64,000 nt of DNA from Hungatella sp. (GCA_009712635.1 WASS01000020.1:124001-188000); one strand, 5' to 3'. Shown: positions 35,987-44,650, numbered from the stretch's first letter. Program-made: numbers and translations. The notes: generated by a model from the letters alone, not told the origin.

Positions 35987-36205
35987 GTGAAAATTACTTT
36001 GAAGGCTGCACGTGTCAACGCTGGTATGACTCAAAAACACGTAGCTGACAGGCTTGGAGTATCAAGATGTACCATACTTAACTGGGAAAATGGCAAACAA
36101 AATATTGGAATTCCACAGTTTACCAGTTTATGTGGTGTTTATGGAGTAAAAGCTGAAGATATTTTTTTACCTACAAATTCTACTAAAAGTAGAGAAAGGG
36201 GCTAA
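35987..36205 (+). CDS. Cro-like HTH regulator (72 aa)
   Basis: A single XRE HTH (AARVNAGMTQKHVADRLGVS, then WENGKQNIGIPQF). The start is GTG at 35987, after CAAGGAGGACTAAATT. It is the first gene of the rightward early operon behind the consensus promoter and abuts the antirepressor gene. Its 3' end contains an extra operator copy (36181-36191). Confidence 0.87.
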   Translation: MKITLKAARVNAGMTQKHVADRLGVSRCTILNWENGKQNIGIPQFTSLCGVYGVKAEDIFLPTNSTKSRERG

Positions 36206-36835
36206 ATGAAAACCGAAATCTGGAACGGATACCAAATTCGCTTTGTTGAAAAAGACGGCGAGTGGTGGGCGGTTGCTAAAGATGTGGCGCTGGCGCTGGG
36301 ATATCAGCTTACAACTAACATGACGAGAACATTAGATAAAAAAGACAAGGGTATGCATAAAGTGAATACCCTTGGAGGTGTACAGGAATTACTTGTGGTT
36401 TCTGAATTTGGAATTTACGATGCCGTATTTGGTAGTCATAAGAAAGAGGCGAAAGAATTTAAGCGCTGGGTATTTAATGTTCTGAAGGATCTTCGTCAAT
36501 CCGTTGGTCTTGAAGGTTTCCAAGTATTCCGTATGTTGGACAAGGATCATCAGAAAGAAGCAATGGCAAAACTGAAAAGAGGATTGAAAAAGGCCGGGAA
36601 GCCGGACTACATAAAATCAAATGTCATTGCCAATAAAGCTGTTTCCAAAAAATACGGCTATCCTAAGATGGTTAAAAAAGCCGATATGACACCGGAAATG
36701 TTGGTGGACCGCCAGGAACTTCTTGATAGTACAGTGGAACTGATGGGAATTAAAGAAAAGTATAATCTTAATTTATCTGTGAGTGAAGAGGTTTATAAGT
36801 TAGCTTCTGAACAGAAATCGGATCAGACGGCATAA
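36206..36835 (+). CDS. Phage antirepressor with BRO-N domain
   Basis: 209 aa. The N-terminal BRO-N domain (IWNGYQIRFVEKDGEWWAVAKDVALALGY, then VSEFGIYDAVFGSHKKEAKEFKRWVF) is typical of phage antirepressors. The C-terminal half is helical and basic and probably gives specificity. It directly follows the Cro-like gene (TAA then ATG). It is the first of two different antirepressors in this early region. Confidence 0.88.
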   Translation: MKTEIWNGYQIRFVEKDGEWWAVAKDVALALGYQLTTNMTRTLDKKDKGMHKVNTLGGVQELLVVSEFGIYDAVFGSHKKEAKEFKRWVFNVLKDLRQSVGLEGFQVFRMLDKDHQKEAMAKLKRGLKKAGKPDYIKSNVIANKAVSKKYGYPKMVKKADMTPEMLVDRQELLDSTVELMGIKEKYNLNLSVSEEVYKLASEQKSDQTA

Positions 36836-37139
36836 AGGTGTGTTTAATAAAAAGCGGCAAAGGCAAGTGGTAAAATTTACGGTTTGCATCGACATAGGTT
36901 TTCCCAACATTCTGGGGAAAGGTGATTAGACAGCTTAGAGTATTTTAACCACAACAAAATTGTGGCCGTTTTTATAAGGGTTGGGGAATTTGAGTTACCA
37001 ACCTCAACATATAGGCGGTAACCAGATGTTTACATCAGAATTATAAGCGTTCTCAAAAATCATGACGATGTGAAGTCTAACTTAAGGGTACGGCAAAAAG
37101 GCGCCCCCTTTGGTAGAGATCAGGAAAGGAGTTGAAGAG
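36836..37139 (+). other. Structured noncoding spacer in the early operon
   Basis: About 300 bp without an ORF but with several short hairpins: TTTTCCC/GGGGAAA near 36900-36920, CCACAA-N5-TTGTGG (36949-36965) followed by a short T run, GTTGGGG pairing with CCTCAAC near 36980-37010, and GATG-TTTA-CATC-like pairing near 37025-37036. It may be an attenuator or processed leader before the next gene. I do not recognise a known RNA family. Confidence 0.4.
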
Positions 37140-37334
37140 ATGAAATATACTATAGAATTGAGTTATTCTATAGGTATTACGGTCAAAGATATCGTGGCAG
37201 ATTCAGAAGATGAGGCTGTGAAAATGGCAAAACGTAGAATCAATCAGGCTGCCGTTGTTGTGGGCATTGATAATGTTGATTGCGGTCCTCTGAAATTTAA
37301 AGACGTGACTTTTTGTGAGGTGGGAAACGAATGA
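37140..37334 (+). CDS. Small phage protein (64 aa)
   Basis: Begins MKYTIELSYSIGITVKDIVA with a DSEDEAVKMAKRRI pattern, resembling the short 'DpnD/PcfM-like' or proteins of similar size that are common in early phage operons. The start at 37140 has GAAAGGAGTTGAAGAG; an upstream in-frame codon at 37110 lacks a ribosome site. Function unknown. Confidence 0.55.
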   Translation: MKYTIELSYSIGITVKDIVADSEDEAVKMAKRRINQAAVVVGIDNVDCGPLKFKDVTFCEVGNE

Positions 37335-37405
37335 ATGATTTAATGATCAAAGGTACCCGAAAATTTTCGGGGACGTTATGGTTATCAGGAATGGAGGTTG
37401 TTTAA
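37331..37405 (+). CDS. Possible coupling microORF (24 aa)
   Basis: MNDLMIKGTRKFSGTLWLSG, overlapping the previous stop as ATGA and the next start as TAATG. It may exist only to couple translation of the antirepressor gene to the upstream gene. The peptide matches nothing known to me. Confidence 0.35.
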   Translation: MNDLMIKGTRKFSGTLWLSGMEVV

Positions 37406-38268
37406 TGAACAATTTAACAGGTGCAAGAGCTATGGACACTTCAAATTTGACCCCGATAGAAATTGCCTTGGGGATTGACGAGAAGGGAATGACAACGGCA
37501 AAGAAATTGTATGAATTTCTGGAAATGGATAAGAGCCATTATTCCAGGTGGGTAAAATCAAATATTACAGATAATCAGTTTGCAGATGAAAAGATTGATT
37601 ATTGGGCGCTCGCCACAGATGGCGAACGGGAATTTAATCCAAATCCCACTCAAGATTTTAAGCTTACTGCTCATTTCGCAAAGAAGCTTTCCATGACCCA
37701 GAAAAATAAAAGGGGAGAAGATGCAAGGGAGTATTTTACTAAGGCAGAGGACAAGTTAAAAGAAGTGGTGATAAACCGAATGCAGTTATCACCGGAGCTT
37801 CAGATGTTCATGCAAATGGGTGAAGCCATGGCAAATCAGGAACTGGAGCAGAAGAGACAAGCAAAGGAACAGGAACGACAGGCCATTGAACTCAATGAGG
37901 TAAAGGAGAACCAGAAAACGATAGTACAGGCACTTGGCGGGGAGATTCAGGGAAATTTTCGTTCATGGGTAAAAACCTCTTTAGCGGCCATAGCAGAGAA
38001 TGAGAATTTTCAGTACATCGGTAGCCGGGAAGAACGGTATCAGGCTGTCTATACGGAAAGCTATGAGCGCCTTACATCAAAGCGACCATGCAAATTAAAT
38101 CAGAGAGTAGCTAATGAACGTAGTAGGGCAATGGAAGCTGGTGCCAGTCAGTCAATGATTAAGGGAATTAATAAGATCTCCATTATTGAAAGTGATAAGG
38201 ATTTAAAGCCGGTTTATGAATCTGTGATCCGTGAAATGCTGGTGTTTTATTGTATAGAGGTAAAGTAG
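37405..38268 (+). CDS. ant: Phage antirepressor, AntA/AntB plus ORF6C domains
   Basis: 287 aa. N-terminal AntA/AntB domain (IALGIDEKGMTTAKKLYEFLEMDKSHYSRWVK ... LTAHFAKKLSMTQKNKRGEDAREYF in two stretches), a helical linker rich in Gln/Glu (about 145-180), and an ORF6C-type C-terminus (FRSWVKTSLAAIAENENF, then YGRLTSKRPCKLNQRVANER-like). Start ATG at 37405 with AATGGAGGTTG. Antirepressors release lysogeny or regulate early genes; having two kinds in one prophage is notable. Confidence 0.88.
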   Translation: MNNLTGARAMDTSNLTPIEIALGIDEKGMTTAKKLYEFLEMDKSHYSRWVKSNITDNQFADEKIDYWALATDGEREFNPNPTQDFKLTAHFAKKLSMTQKNKRGEDAREYFTKAEDKLKEVVINRMQLSPELQMFMQMGEAMANQELEQKRQAKEQERQAIELNEVKENQKTIVQALGGEIQGNFRSWVKTSLAAIAENENFQYIGSREERYQAVYTESYERLTSKRPCKLNQRVANERSRAMEAGASQSMIKGINKISIIESDKDLKPVYESVIREMLVFYCIEVK

Positions 38269-38344
38269 TTACAGGCAATTATTTAGGTTGTCACTTTCCT
38301 CCACAAGTGGGCGAAAACATTAAAACAAAAGGAGAGTATGTATT

Positions 38345-38572
38345 ATGAAAATTAAGAGAGAAGTGAAAGAGGCTGTTAAACTCGGTCAGAATGCAAATCT
38401 GGAAGAAATGGTTTTCTGCAGGGCTATGGCAGATGCATATGGTTGCAAGCCTTTAAGCAGTGATAAAGATAATTTCAACTTCTTCTTAAGTGCCATCTTT
38501 CATTATGGGAAGATTCAGGGAATCCGACAGGAGAGATCAAAGAGGAGGACGAGGCATGCCAAGAACATTTGA
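38345..38572 (+). CDS. Small phage early protein (75 aa)
   Basis: Basic, helical protein (MKIKREVKEAVKLGQNANLEEM ... GKIQGIRQERSKRR) behind AAAAGGAGAGTATGTATT. Its 3' end overlaps the next gene. Resembles the many short unknown proteins between antirepressor and replication genes; function unknown. Confidence 0.55.
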   Translation: MKIKREVKEAVKLGQNANLEEMVFCRAMADAYGCKPLSSDKDNFNFFLSAIFHYGKIQGIRQERSKRRTRHAKNI

Positions 38573-38717
38573 ACAGGTAGATGATTTTGATGACGATAGC
38601 CGGCCGCCTGTGGTTGACTGGGTGGAATGGTTGTTGCAAGGGATCTTTGTTTCAGCTGGCGTGGGCATGGTAGCATACATAGGTTTTATGGCCATGAAGG
38701 CAGCTATGAAATTATGA
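38556..38717 (+). CDS. Small membrane protein (53 aa)
   Basis: MPRTFEQVDDFDDDSRPP followed by one hydrophobic helix (WLLQGIFVSAGVGMVAYIGF). The ATG at 38556 with AGAGGAGGACGAGGC fits better than the longer in-frame start at 38490. Overlaps the previous gene by 17 bases. Function unknown. Confidence 0.55.
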   Translation: MPRTFEQVDDFDDDSRPPVVDWVEWLLQGIFVSAGVGMVAYIGFMAMKAAMKL

Positions 38718-38754
38718 GAGCGTTTACCAGAGTCTATGTGAGAGGAGATAAATT

Positions 38755-38913
38755 ATGCTGGACGAGTATAAGATTGCAGAAATTATATTAAACAAGATCG
38801 ATGAAAAGGGGCCGGTTAATGTTGACTGGAATAATAAAGACTGGTGGATCAGGATTATAGTATCGGCTCTTAGAGAAGCCGGGATAGGAGCAAAAAGTGG
38901 AAAAGTCAAATGA
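38755..38913 (+). CDS. Small phage protein (52 aa)
   Basis: MLDEYKIAEIILNKIDEKGP, then WWIRIIVSALREAGIGAKSG. AGAGGAGATAAATT precedes the ATG. Overlaps the next gene by 17 bases, an arrangement typical of phage early operons. Function unknown. Confidence 0.5.
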   Translation: MLDEYKIAEIILNKIDEKGPVNVDWNNKDWWIRIIVSALREAGIGAKSGKVK

Positions 38914-39115
38914 GAAACTAATGGATGCTATTGCAAGTTTAATGGCAGCTTGGCGTAAGGAAAATGGAATTAATGAGGGTGTGTTGATTCAATTTGTTGA
39001 AGACAATGATGGATATGCTTATTCCCTTGAAGATGGGCGTAATATGATCAGGGGCAAAAAGTTTTATGGAAAAGCTGAAACCCCAGGAGCGGCAACTCCC
39101 AGGGAATCAAAGTAA
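38897..39115 (+). CDS. Small phage protein (72 aa), GTG start
   Basis: MEKSNEKLMDAIASLMAAWR ... GYAYSLEDGRNMIRGKKFYG. GTG start at 38897 with GGGATAGGAGCAAAAA upstream. No family recognised. Confidence 0.5.
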   Translation: MEKSNEKLMDAIASLMAAWRKENGINEGVLIQFVEDNDGYAYSLEDGRNMIRGKKFYGKAETPGAATPRESK

Positions 39116-39186
39116 TTACTAATAATTTTACAACCATAGTATATCCGGTATGGTGGAGAAAATCAAGATAAAAGGAGAATTTACAC

Positions 39187-39342
39187 ATGAGGAAAATTCA
39201 GTTTAGCAATGTTCAGAAGAAATGTATGTGCTGCGGAAAGGTGTTTTCTTCCAATTTTCAGGCTACAAACTGCACCTGTACGGCTCATGGTCACCTGTTT
39301 GCGGTAGGGACATACTATCAGCCAGCAGTATGCAGAGGATAG
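39187..39342 (+). CDS. Small cysteine-rich protein (51 aa)
   Basis: MRKIQFSNVQKKCMCCGKVF ... TNCTCTAHGH; CxCC and CxC pairs plus His suggest a zinc-binding module. AAAAGGAGAATTTACAC precedes the ATG. Likely a phage transcription or DNA-associated factor, but that is inference. Confidence 0.5.
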   Translation: MRKIQFSNVQKKCMCCGKVFSSNFQATNCTCTAHGHLFAVGTYYQPAVCRG

Positions 39343-39663
39343 AGTTTACTACGGAATTTGAATCCCTACAAGCGGGGAAAGCTGTTTATAAAATTTTTAT
39401 ATTTAGAAATTTTACTCATGTAAATACCGATTTAGTTGATTAAGGAGAAAGCAGTGTGAAGCAACATGAGATTCTATCCATTCGCATGGAGCAATATGGG
39501 TAAAACTGCTAGATCCAGTAAATCATGATTTAACGGACTAATGCTTAATTATGAGTGGCTTTGGGGGTATTTACAGCCTTGAATTTAGGTGATATTATAC
39601 CCACCACAAGGCCTTGGAAACAAAATTTGGATTTAAAATTTAAGGAAAAGGAAGGTCAGTTTA
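39343..39663 (+). other. Noncoding or remnant stretch before the terminase gene
   Basis: About 320 bp without an intact gene. At 39456 a GTG with AAGGAGAAAGCA starts the short frame MKQHEILSIRMEQYG, then a stop; one frame over, WVKLLDPVNHDLTD continues to a stop at about 39542. This looks like a short gene broken by a one-base shift, or debris of the missing replication/packaging region. Confidence 0.4.
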
Positions 39664-41007
39664 ATGGATTTAGAGAGTAAGGAACTTTTGTTGGCTGCCA
39701 TAAAAAAAGGGAACCGGATACAAGATCCGCTTATGAGTGTTGAAAAACTTCTTGCTTATGTTGGGGCTGAAAACTATGCTCCAGCTTGTTGTAATAGGAT
39801 TAGATTTGCTGGTTTAGTTGATGAAGCCCATATTATGCATGCAAACCCATCAGAGAAGAATTTACATATGGATCTTCAAGGGATCCAAAAGTGCCGTGAG
39901 ATATTAAATGGATATATGGAACCGGAAAGATTTCAGCAGATATATGAATATTTTGAAAGCTCTGATAACGTGACCAGAGCACTTAATAATATACTATTTT
40001 ATTTGCGAAATTCTAGCAAAAAAGCTCTACGTAAGATGTACTGTGAAGCATCTGAAACAGAGGCTCTAAAGGGGAAGTGTTATTCTCCAGATATTATTTT
40101 GGAAGAACTAAAAAGCCGGCGATTATTTCGCAAAGAGTATTTAGAGATTAAGATGATCCTGAAAACTTGTTTTGCAACCATCTGGTACTATCACCAGTTT
40201 AAAGGACTTCCTTCACTTGTTAATGAGGAAATCCGCCAGAAAGCAAAAGATGAAAATAAGCCGGACGGTTTAAAAGAACTTCTATATGTTCATTTTACGC
40301 AGGAAGATAATTTAAGCCTTTCAGAAGAGGTAAAGGCCAGATACCGGAATAACTATAGCGGAGTTTTCTATAAGCGCTACATTCTGGGCTTATGGGCTAT
40401 GGCAGAAGGTATCATCTATGACATGTTCGATGTGGATCGGCATGTAAAGAAAGTGGTAGACTTCGCCCGGCTCTTGATTGATGGTGGTCGCTATGTCAGC
40501 ATTGACTACGGAACCCAGAATGCAATGGTATTCCTTCTCTGGAACAAAGGAATTGATAAGAAGTGGTACTGCACAAGGGAGTATTACTATTCTGGCAGGG
40601 ACAAGGGAAAGCAGAAAGCTGATTCCCAATATGCTGATGATCTGGAGAAATGGCTTGAGGGGACGCCGGTCAAAGCAATCATCGTGGATCCTTCGGCAGC
40701 TTCTTTCATAACGGAGCTTAATAACCGGGGATATAAGACAATGAAAGCGGACAATGATGTGGAGGACGGGATCCGGTTGGTTTCCACGCTTCTGAACACA
40801 GAAAAGATCGCATTCAGTCAATCCTGTATCAATACGATCAAAGAATTTGCTTCCTACATTTGGGATCCCAAGGCTGCCGATCGGGGAGAAGATAAGCCGA
40901 TAAAGCAGCATGATCACGCTATGGATGCAGTTAGGTACTTCTGCTATACGATACTTAATAATAAAACAATCAAGATCCGGAGCAAGTCTGCTTATGGATT
41001 TAATTAA
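39664..41007 (+). CDS. Chimeric terminase large subunit: nuclease domain fused to a foreign N-terminus
   Basis: 447 aa. From about residue 213 the protein is a typical large terminase C-terminal half (VHFTQEDNLSLSEEVKARYR, YSGVFYKRYILGLWAMAEG, SIDYGTQNAMVFLLW, IIVDPSAASF, HDHAMDAVRYF), the RNase H-like nuclease that cuts concatemers. Residues 1-212 lack the ATPase half entirely: no Walker A or B is visible, and the sequence (MDLESKELLLAAIKKGNRIQ ... WYYHQFKGLPSLVNEEIR) is not one I recognise. No small terminase precedes it. A deletion joining an unrelated early gene to the terminase is the simplest reading, so DNA packaging is probably lost. Confidence 0.82.
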   Translation: MDLESKELLLAAIKKGNRIQDPLMSVEKLLAYVGAENYAPACCNRIRFAGLVDEAHIMHANPSEKNLHMDLQGIQKCREILNGYMEPERFQQIYEYFESSDNVTRALNNILFYLRNSSKKALRKMYCEASETEALKGKCYSPDIILEELKSRRLFRKEYLEIKMILKTCFATIWYYHQFKGLPSLVNEEIRQKAKDENKPDGLKELLYVHFTQEDNLSLSEEVKARYRNNYSGVFYKRYILGLWAMAEGIIYDMFDVDRHVKKVVDFARLLIDGGRYVSIDYGTQNAMVFLLWNKGIDKKWYCTREYYYSGRDKGKQKADSQYADDLEKWLEGTPVKAIIVDPSAASFITELNNRGYKTMKADNDVEDGIRLVSTLLNTEKIAFSQSCINTIKEFASYIWDPKAADRGEDKPIKQHDHAMDAVRYFCYTILNNKTIKIRSKSAYGFN

Positions 41008-41023
41008 GGGGAGGTGATAAAGG

Positions 41024-41200
41024 ATGTGGATTTTTGGATGTGTTTCTGTAGTGGCGGTTTTATACGCTGTAACCCAGAAGATTGGATTAATTGCAATACT
41101 TTTGTACTACGCGGAATGCGGCATTGAACTACCAGATAACAACGCAATACAAAAGTATACAACAAAAGCTGTTAAGAAACTGCTTCATATACCAAGTTGA
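41024..41200 (+). CDS. Small membrane protein (58 aa)
   Basis: MWIFGCVSVVAVLYAVTQKI followed by more hydrophobic residues to about 31, then a basic tail. Strong ribosome site GGGGAGGTGATAAAGG. Converges on and overlaps the DUF2513-like gene by 16 bases. Function unknown. Confidence 0.5.
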   Translation: MWIFGCVSVVAVLYAVTQKIGLIAILLYYAECGIELPDNNAIQKYTTKAVKKLLHIPS

Positions 41201-41571
41201 TTACGAATGAGAGCACCTATGACTCCGGAGGCAATTTGCGATAAGGCAGATAAAGATTTTGTACCCACTTTTACACTAATCTCCTTTACATCGTTCCAAA
41301 TTGTATCAGAACGTATATTAGCAAGGAATTCATGCCCCTTAGGTGTTAGGTCACGAATGTCGATGCTGTTACCGCAGTCATAAAATGAAACATTATAAAT
41401 TAGTTGGGACATTTCACACTGCTTTGCATGATAAGCAATTTCTTCAACGGAATATTTGTTTAAGCTTTCAAAACCGGCGACCCTATATTTGAATTCAGTA
41501 GCATGGAGAAAATCACTATGTTCTTCGACAACAAGAAGAATATCACGTATGCAATCAGGATTTAATTTCAT
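41185..41571 (-). CDS. DUF2513-like protein (128 aa)
   Basis: Begins MKLNPDCIRDILLVVEEHSD and contains the family-like block YSVEEIAYHAKQCEMSQLI followed by IRDLTPKGHEFLANIRSDTIW, a winged-helix-like fold common in prophages and mobile elements. It is on the - strand between terminase and portal, so it is a moron-like insertion in the structural operon. GAAAGGAAAATCTAT precedes the ATG. Confidence 0.75.
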   Translation of the reverse strand: MKLNPDCIRDILLVVEEHSDFLHATEFKYRVAGFESLNKYSVEEIAYHAKQCEMSQLIYNVSFYDCGNSIDIRDLTPKGHEFLANIRSDTIWNDVKEISVKVGTKSLSALSQIASGVIGALIRNQLGI

Positions 41572-41637
41572 ATAGATTTTCCTTTCTTATGTACTCAGCT
41601 CTAGCAAGAGCCTGTAAGTACAGTATAGGAGTAAAAA

Positions 41638-43080
41638 ATGGAAAATTCAACCAATAGCAGAAAGAAGGTGATAACCACGTACATTTACACAATACCCAGG
41701 GAATCCTGGGACGAACTGAATCCGGATAAAGAGGCAATCCGCACACTGATTGTAAAGCACCGTAGGGAAGCAACCAGACTCCGGAAGCTCATGAAGTACT
41801 ATGAAGGGCAGCATAAAATATTATCAGAAGATCGTAAGACAAAGCTGGTTTGTAATCATGCAAAGGATATTGCAGATACAGCCAGCTCTTACTTTATTGG
41901 AAATTCTGTATCCTACAAAAGCAAGGAGGATATAGCAGCTCTGACAGATGCTTTTGAGCAGGCAGGAGCTGACGAAGCGGATGGAGACAATGGCCTGGAT
42001 CTTTCTGTGTATGGCAGAACCTATGAGTATATCTATCCAGAAGAGGGAGAAACGGATCTTACCATAAAGAGCCTGTCTCCGGAAAACACTTTCATGGTAT
42101 ATGATGATACCATAGAACAGAAGGAGCTTTTCGCAGTTTACTACTATGCCAGGAAGGACGATTCAGACAAAAAGCAAACGAAATTTGTTGCCACGGTATT
42201 GACAGCGCATTACAAATATGTCCTTAACATTGATGATATTACCGGACCGCAGGCGCTCATGGAGGATCCAGTCCCCCACTACTTTGAGGAGATACCAGTG
42301 GTAGAGTACTTGAATAATAAACTGGCAATTGGTGACTTTGAACTTCAGATCCCTCTGATTGATGCCTACAATGCCCTGATGTCAGACCGTATCACGGACA
42401 AGGAGCAGTTTATTGATGCAATCCTTGCTATTTACGGGGCGATGCTTGGGGACGCTGAAGCAAAGGACGAAGAAGGTAAGACCGCCAAGGATCGAGTAAA
42501 AAGGGATAAACTGCTGGAGCTGCCGGCAGATGCAAAGGCAGAATATTTAACCAGGACATTTGATGAGAATGGAGTTGAGGTCCTTAAGAAAGCCATTGAG
42601 CAGGATATCCACAAGTTTTCCCATATCCCCTGTATGACAGATGAAAGCTTCGGCGGTAACGTTTCAGGAGTAGCCATGGAGTTTAAACTACTAGGGATGG
42701 AGAACATCACAAAGATAAAAACCAGGTACTACAAAAAGGGACTGCGGAAGCGGATTCGGCTTTTTTCGGGTTGGCTGCAGAAGAGCAGGGCAGTAAATGT
42801 GGATATATCCGGAATCACTCCAACATTTACACGAGCTATGCCGAAAAACCTCCTGGAGATCAGCCAGATCATTTCAAATCTATGGGGAAAGGTCAGTAAG
42901 AAAACGCTTCTTTCACAGGTGCCGTTTGTTAACAATGTGGAAGAGGAACTGGCAGCAGTTGATAAAGAAACAGAGGAATCTGTAAAGCAGCAAAAAGAGA
43001 TTTTCGGTATAGGCAGCAACACTCCTCCGGAAGAAGAACTACCAGAGGATAAGAAAAAGGCCGGTGCTGTAAATGAGTAA
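41638..43080 (+). CDS. Phage portal protein, SPP1 gp6-like
   Basis: 480 aa. Forms the dodecameric portal vertex for DNA passage and head-tail joining. Family features: RRKKVITTYIYTIPRESWDE start region, KYYEGQHKIL, NHAKDIADTASSYFIGNSVSY near 80, YEYIYPEEG, and IPCMTDESFGGNVSGVAMEFKLLGM near residue 330 in two parts. The acidic C-terminus is usual. The start at 41638 follows TATAGGAGTAAAAA. Its stop overlaps the MuF gene start by 8 bases. Confidence 0.9.
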   Translation: MENSTNSRKKVITTYIYTIPRESWDELNPDKEAIRTLIVKHRREATRLRKLMKYYEGQHKILSEDRKTKLVCNHAKDIADTASSYFIGNSVSYKSKEDIAALTDAFEQAGADEADGDNGLDLSVYGRTYEYIYPEEGETDLTIKSLSPENTFMVYDDTIEQKELFAVYYYARKDDSDKKQTKFVATVLTAHYKYVLNIDDITGPQALMEDPVPHYFEEIPVVEYLNNKLAIGDFELQIPLIDAYNALMSDRITDKEQFIDAILAIYGAMLGDAEAKDEEGKTAKDRVKRDKLLELPADAKAEYLTRTFDENGVEVLKKAIEQDIHKFSHIPCMTDESFGGNVSGVAMEFKLLGMENITKIKTRYYKKGLRKRIRLFSGWLQKSRAVNVDISGITPTFTRAMPKNLLEISQIISNLWGKVSKKTLLSQVPFVNNVEEELAAVDKETEESVKQQKEIFGIGSNTPPEEELPEDKKKAGAVNE

Positions 43081-44647
43081 TCTTTCCTACTGGGAGAAGC
43101 GAAAGGCCTGGGAAATGTTTCGCTACCTGGAACAGGCTGAAAAAACAGCGGAAGAAATATCGAAGCTTTATTTGAAAAGTTCTCGGTATATAAGCCTGGA
43201 ACTGGATGAGATCTTTGAACGTTACCAGAAAAAGCATAAGCTGTCAGAAAAAGAAGCATTCAGGCTTCTGAGCTCCATGAAAGATAAAACTTCCCTTGAT
43301 GAATTGAAAGCAGCTTTAAGGTCAGACGGCAGTGATAAGACAAAAGCGGATATCCTGGCAGAGCTGGAAAGCCCTGCGTATCAGGCAAGACTGGAACGGC
43401 TGCAGCAGCTACAGAACCAACTGGATATGACCATGCAAAACGTTTACCAGCAGGAGAAGATAACGAGTACCGGTCATTATGTAGATCTTGCCAACGAAGC
43501 CTATTACCGGTCCATCTTTGATATACAGCAACGCAGTGGTTTAAACTTTGGTTTCAGCCTGATATCGCCTGCAGCTGTTGATCGGGTGGTAAATAGTAAG
43601 TGGTCTGGGGCGAACTATTCCGCGAGGATCTGGAATAATACAAAAGCCTTAGCCCAGGATCTGAAAGAAGAACTGCTCCTCAGCTTGGTCACAGGCAGAA
43701 CGGATCGGGAAACTGCTGATATCATAGCGAATAAGTTTGCCACCGGAGCCAGTCAGGCAAGGAGAATTGTTCGAACCGAAAGCTGTAATCTTTCCAATCA
43801 GATGGAGATGGTTTCCTATGAGGAATGCGGGATCGAGTATTATATTTATGTCGCGACACTCGATTTAAGGACCTCATCAATATGCAGGAGCTTGGACGGA
43901 AAGCGTTTCAAGGTATCAGAGCAGCAGCCGGGTATTAACTGCCCGCCTATGCACCCGTGGTGTAGGTCCACAACCATTTCCGATATCGGAGATGAAGAAC
44001 TTTCACAGATGAAGCGTAGAGCCAGGGATCCGGTTTCCGGAAAGACCAATACAGTCCCGGCCAACATGACCTATGAAGATTGGTACGGAAAGAATGTCAA
44101 AGGAAAGCGGGAGGCAGAACTGAATGAAAAGATGATCCAGAACAGATCAGCAGACAGGCGGCAGTTTGAACGTTATAAGGAGATTCTTGGTGAAGAGGCT
44201 CCCAAAACACTGGATTCTTTCCAGAAAATGAAGTATACTAATGATGAAACATTCAGCTTCACCAAGCTTGATTATGAACGCCGTAAACAGCTGGCAGATA
44301 AGCCAGAACTAAAACTTCCTGGCAGTGACAATCCCATACTTCCGGATAAAAAGTTTACCAATTACCTATTTGGCGGAGATGATCCCCGTGGTTTGGCAAA
44401 AGGAAAGGCATTTAATTCACGGTTGGGGTATGATGCAGAGAATTGGAAAGATTTGCAGGAGGAGATTCAACACAGAGCTTCCCTGTATCCATCAACTTTT
44501 AAACAGAACAATGGATATGGTGATCTGTACGAGCAAAAGATGATACTTTACGGCACAGATGGAAAACCGGCGAATGTTATCGTAGGTTGGATTCACAGAC
44601 CTGACGGAACCACAAGCATGACATCAACTTATATAAAGGAGGTTTAG
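43073..44647 (+). CDS. Phage minor head (MuF) protein with C-terminal toxin-like domain
   Basis: 524 aa. The first about 350 residues are a normal SPP1 gp7/MuF head morphogenesis protein (ARRIVRTESCNLSNQMEMVSYEECG in two parts; TSSICRSLDGKRF; NCPPMHPWCRSTTI). The remaining about 150 residues are an added domain that resembles DUF6883: LPDKKFTNYLFGGDDPRGLAKG, then YGDLYEQKMILYGTDGKPAN, then VGWIHRPDGTTSM. MuF proteins with polymorphic toxin C-termini are an established class in temperate phages. The next gene, 3 bases away, resembles an immunity partner. Toxicity is inferred. Confidence 0.8.
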   Translation: MSNLSYWEKRKAWEMFRYLEQAEKTAEEISKLYLKSSRYISLELDEIFERYQKKHKLSEKEAFRLLSSMKDKTSLDELKAALRSDGSDKTKADILAELESPAYQARLERLQQLQNQLDMTMQNVYQQEKITSTGHYVDLANEAYYRSIFDIQQRSGLNFGFSLISPAAVDRVVNSKWSGANYSARIWNNTKALAQDLKEELLLSLVTGRTDRETADIIANKFATGASQARRIVRTESCNLSNQMEMVSYEECGIEYYIYVATLDLRTSSICRSLDGKRFKVSEQQPGINCPPMHPWCRSTTISDIGDEELSQMKRRARDPVSGKTNTVPANMTYEDWYGKNVKGKREAELNEKMIQNRSADRRQFERYKEILGEEAPKTLDSFQKMKYTNDETFSFTKLDYERRKQLADKPELKLPGSDNPILPDKKFTNYLFGGDDPRGLAKGKAFNSRLGYDAENWKDLQEEIQHRASLYPSTFKQNNGYGDLYEQKMILYGTDGKPANVIVGWIHRPDGTTSMTSTYIKEV

Positions 44648-44650
44648 AAA

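Noticed and set aside
40390-40917. 175-aa - strand ORF opposite the terminase
   Set aside because: Shadow of the strongly conserved terminase nuclease domain.
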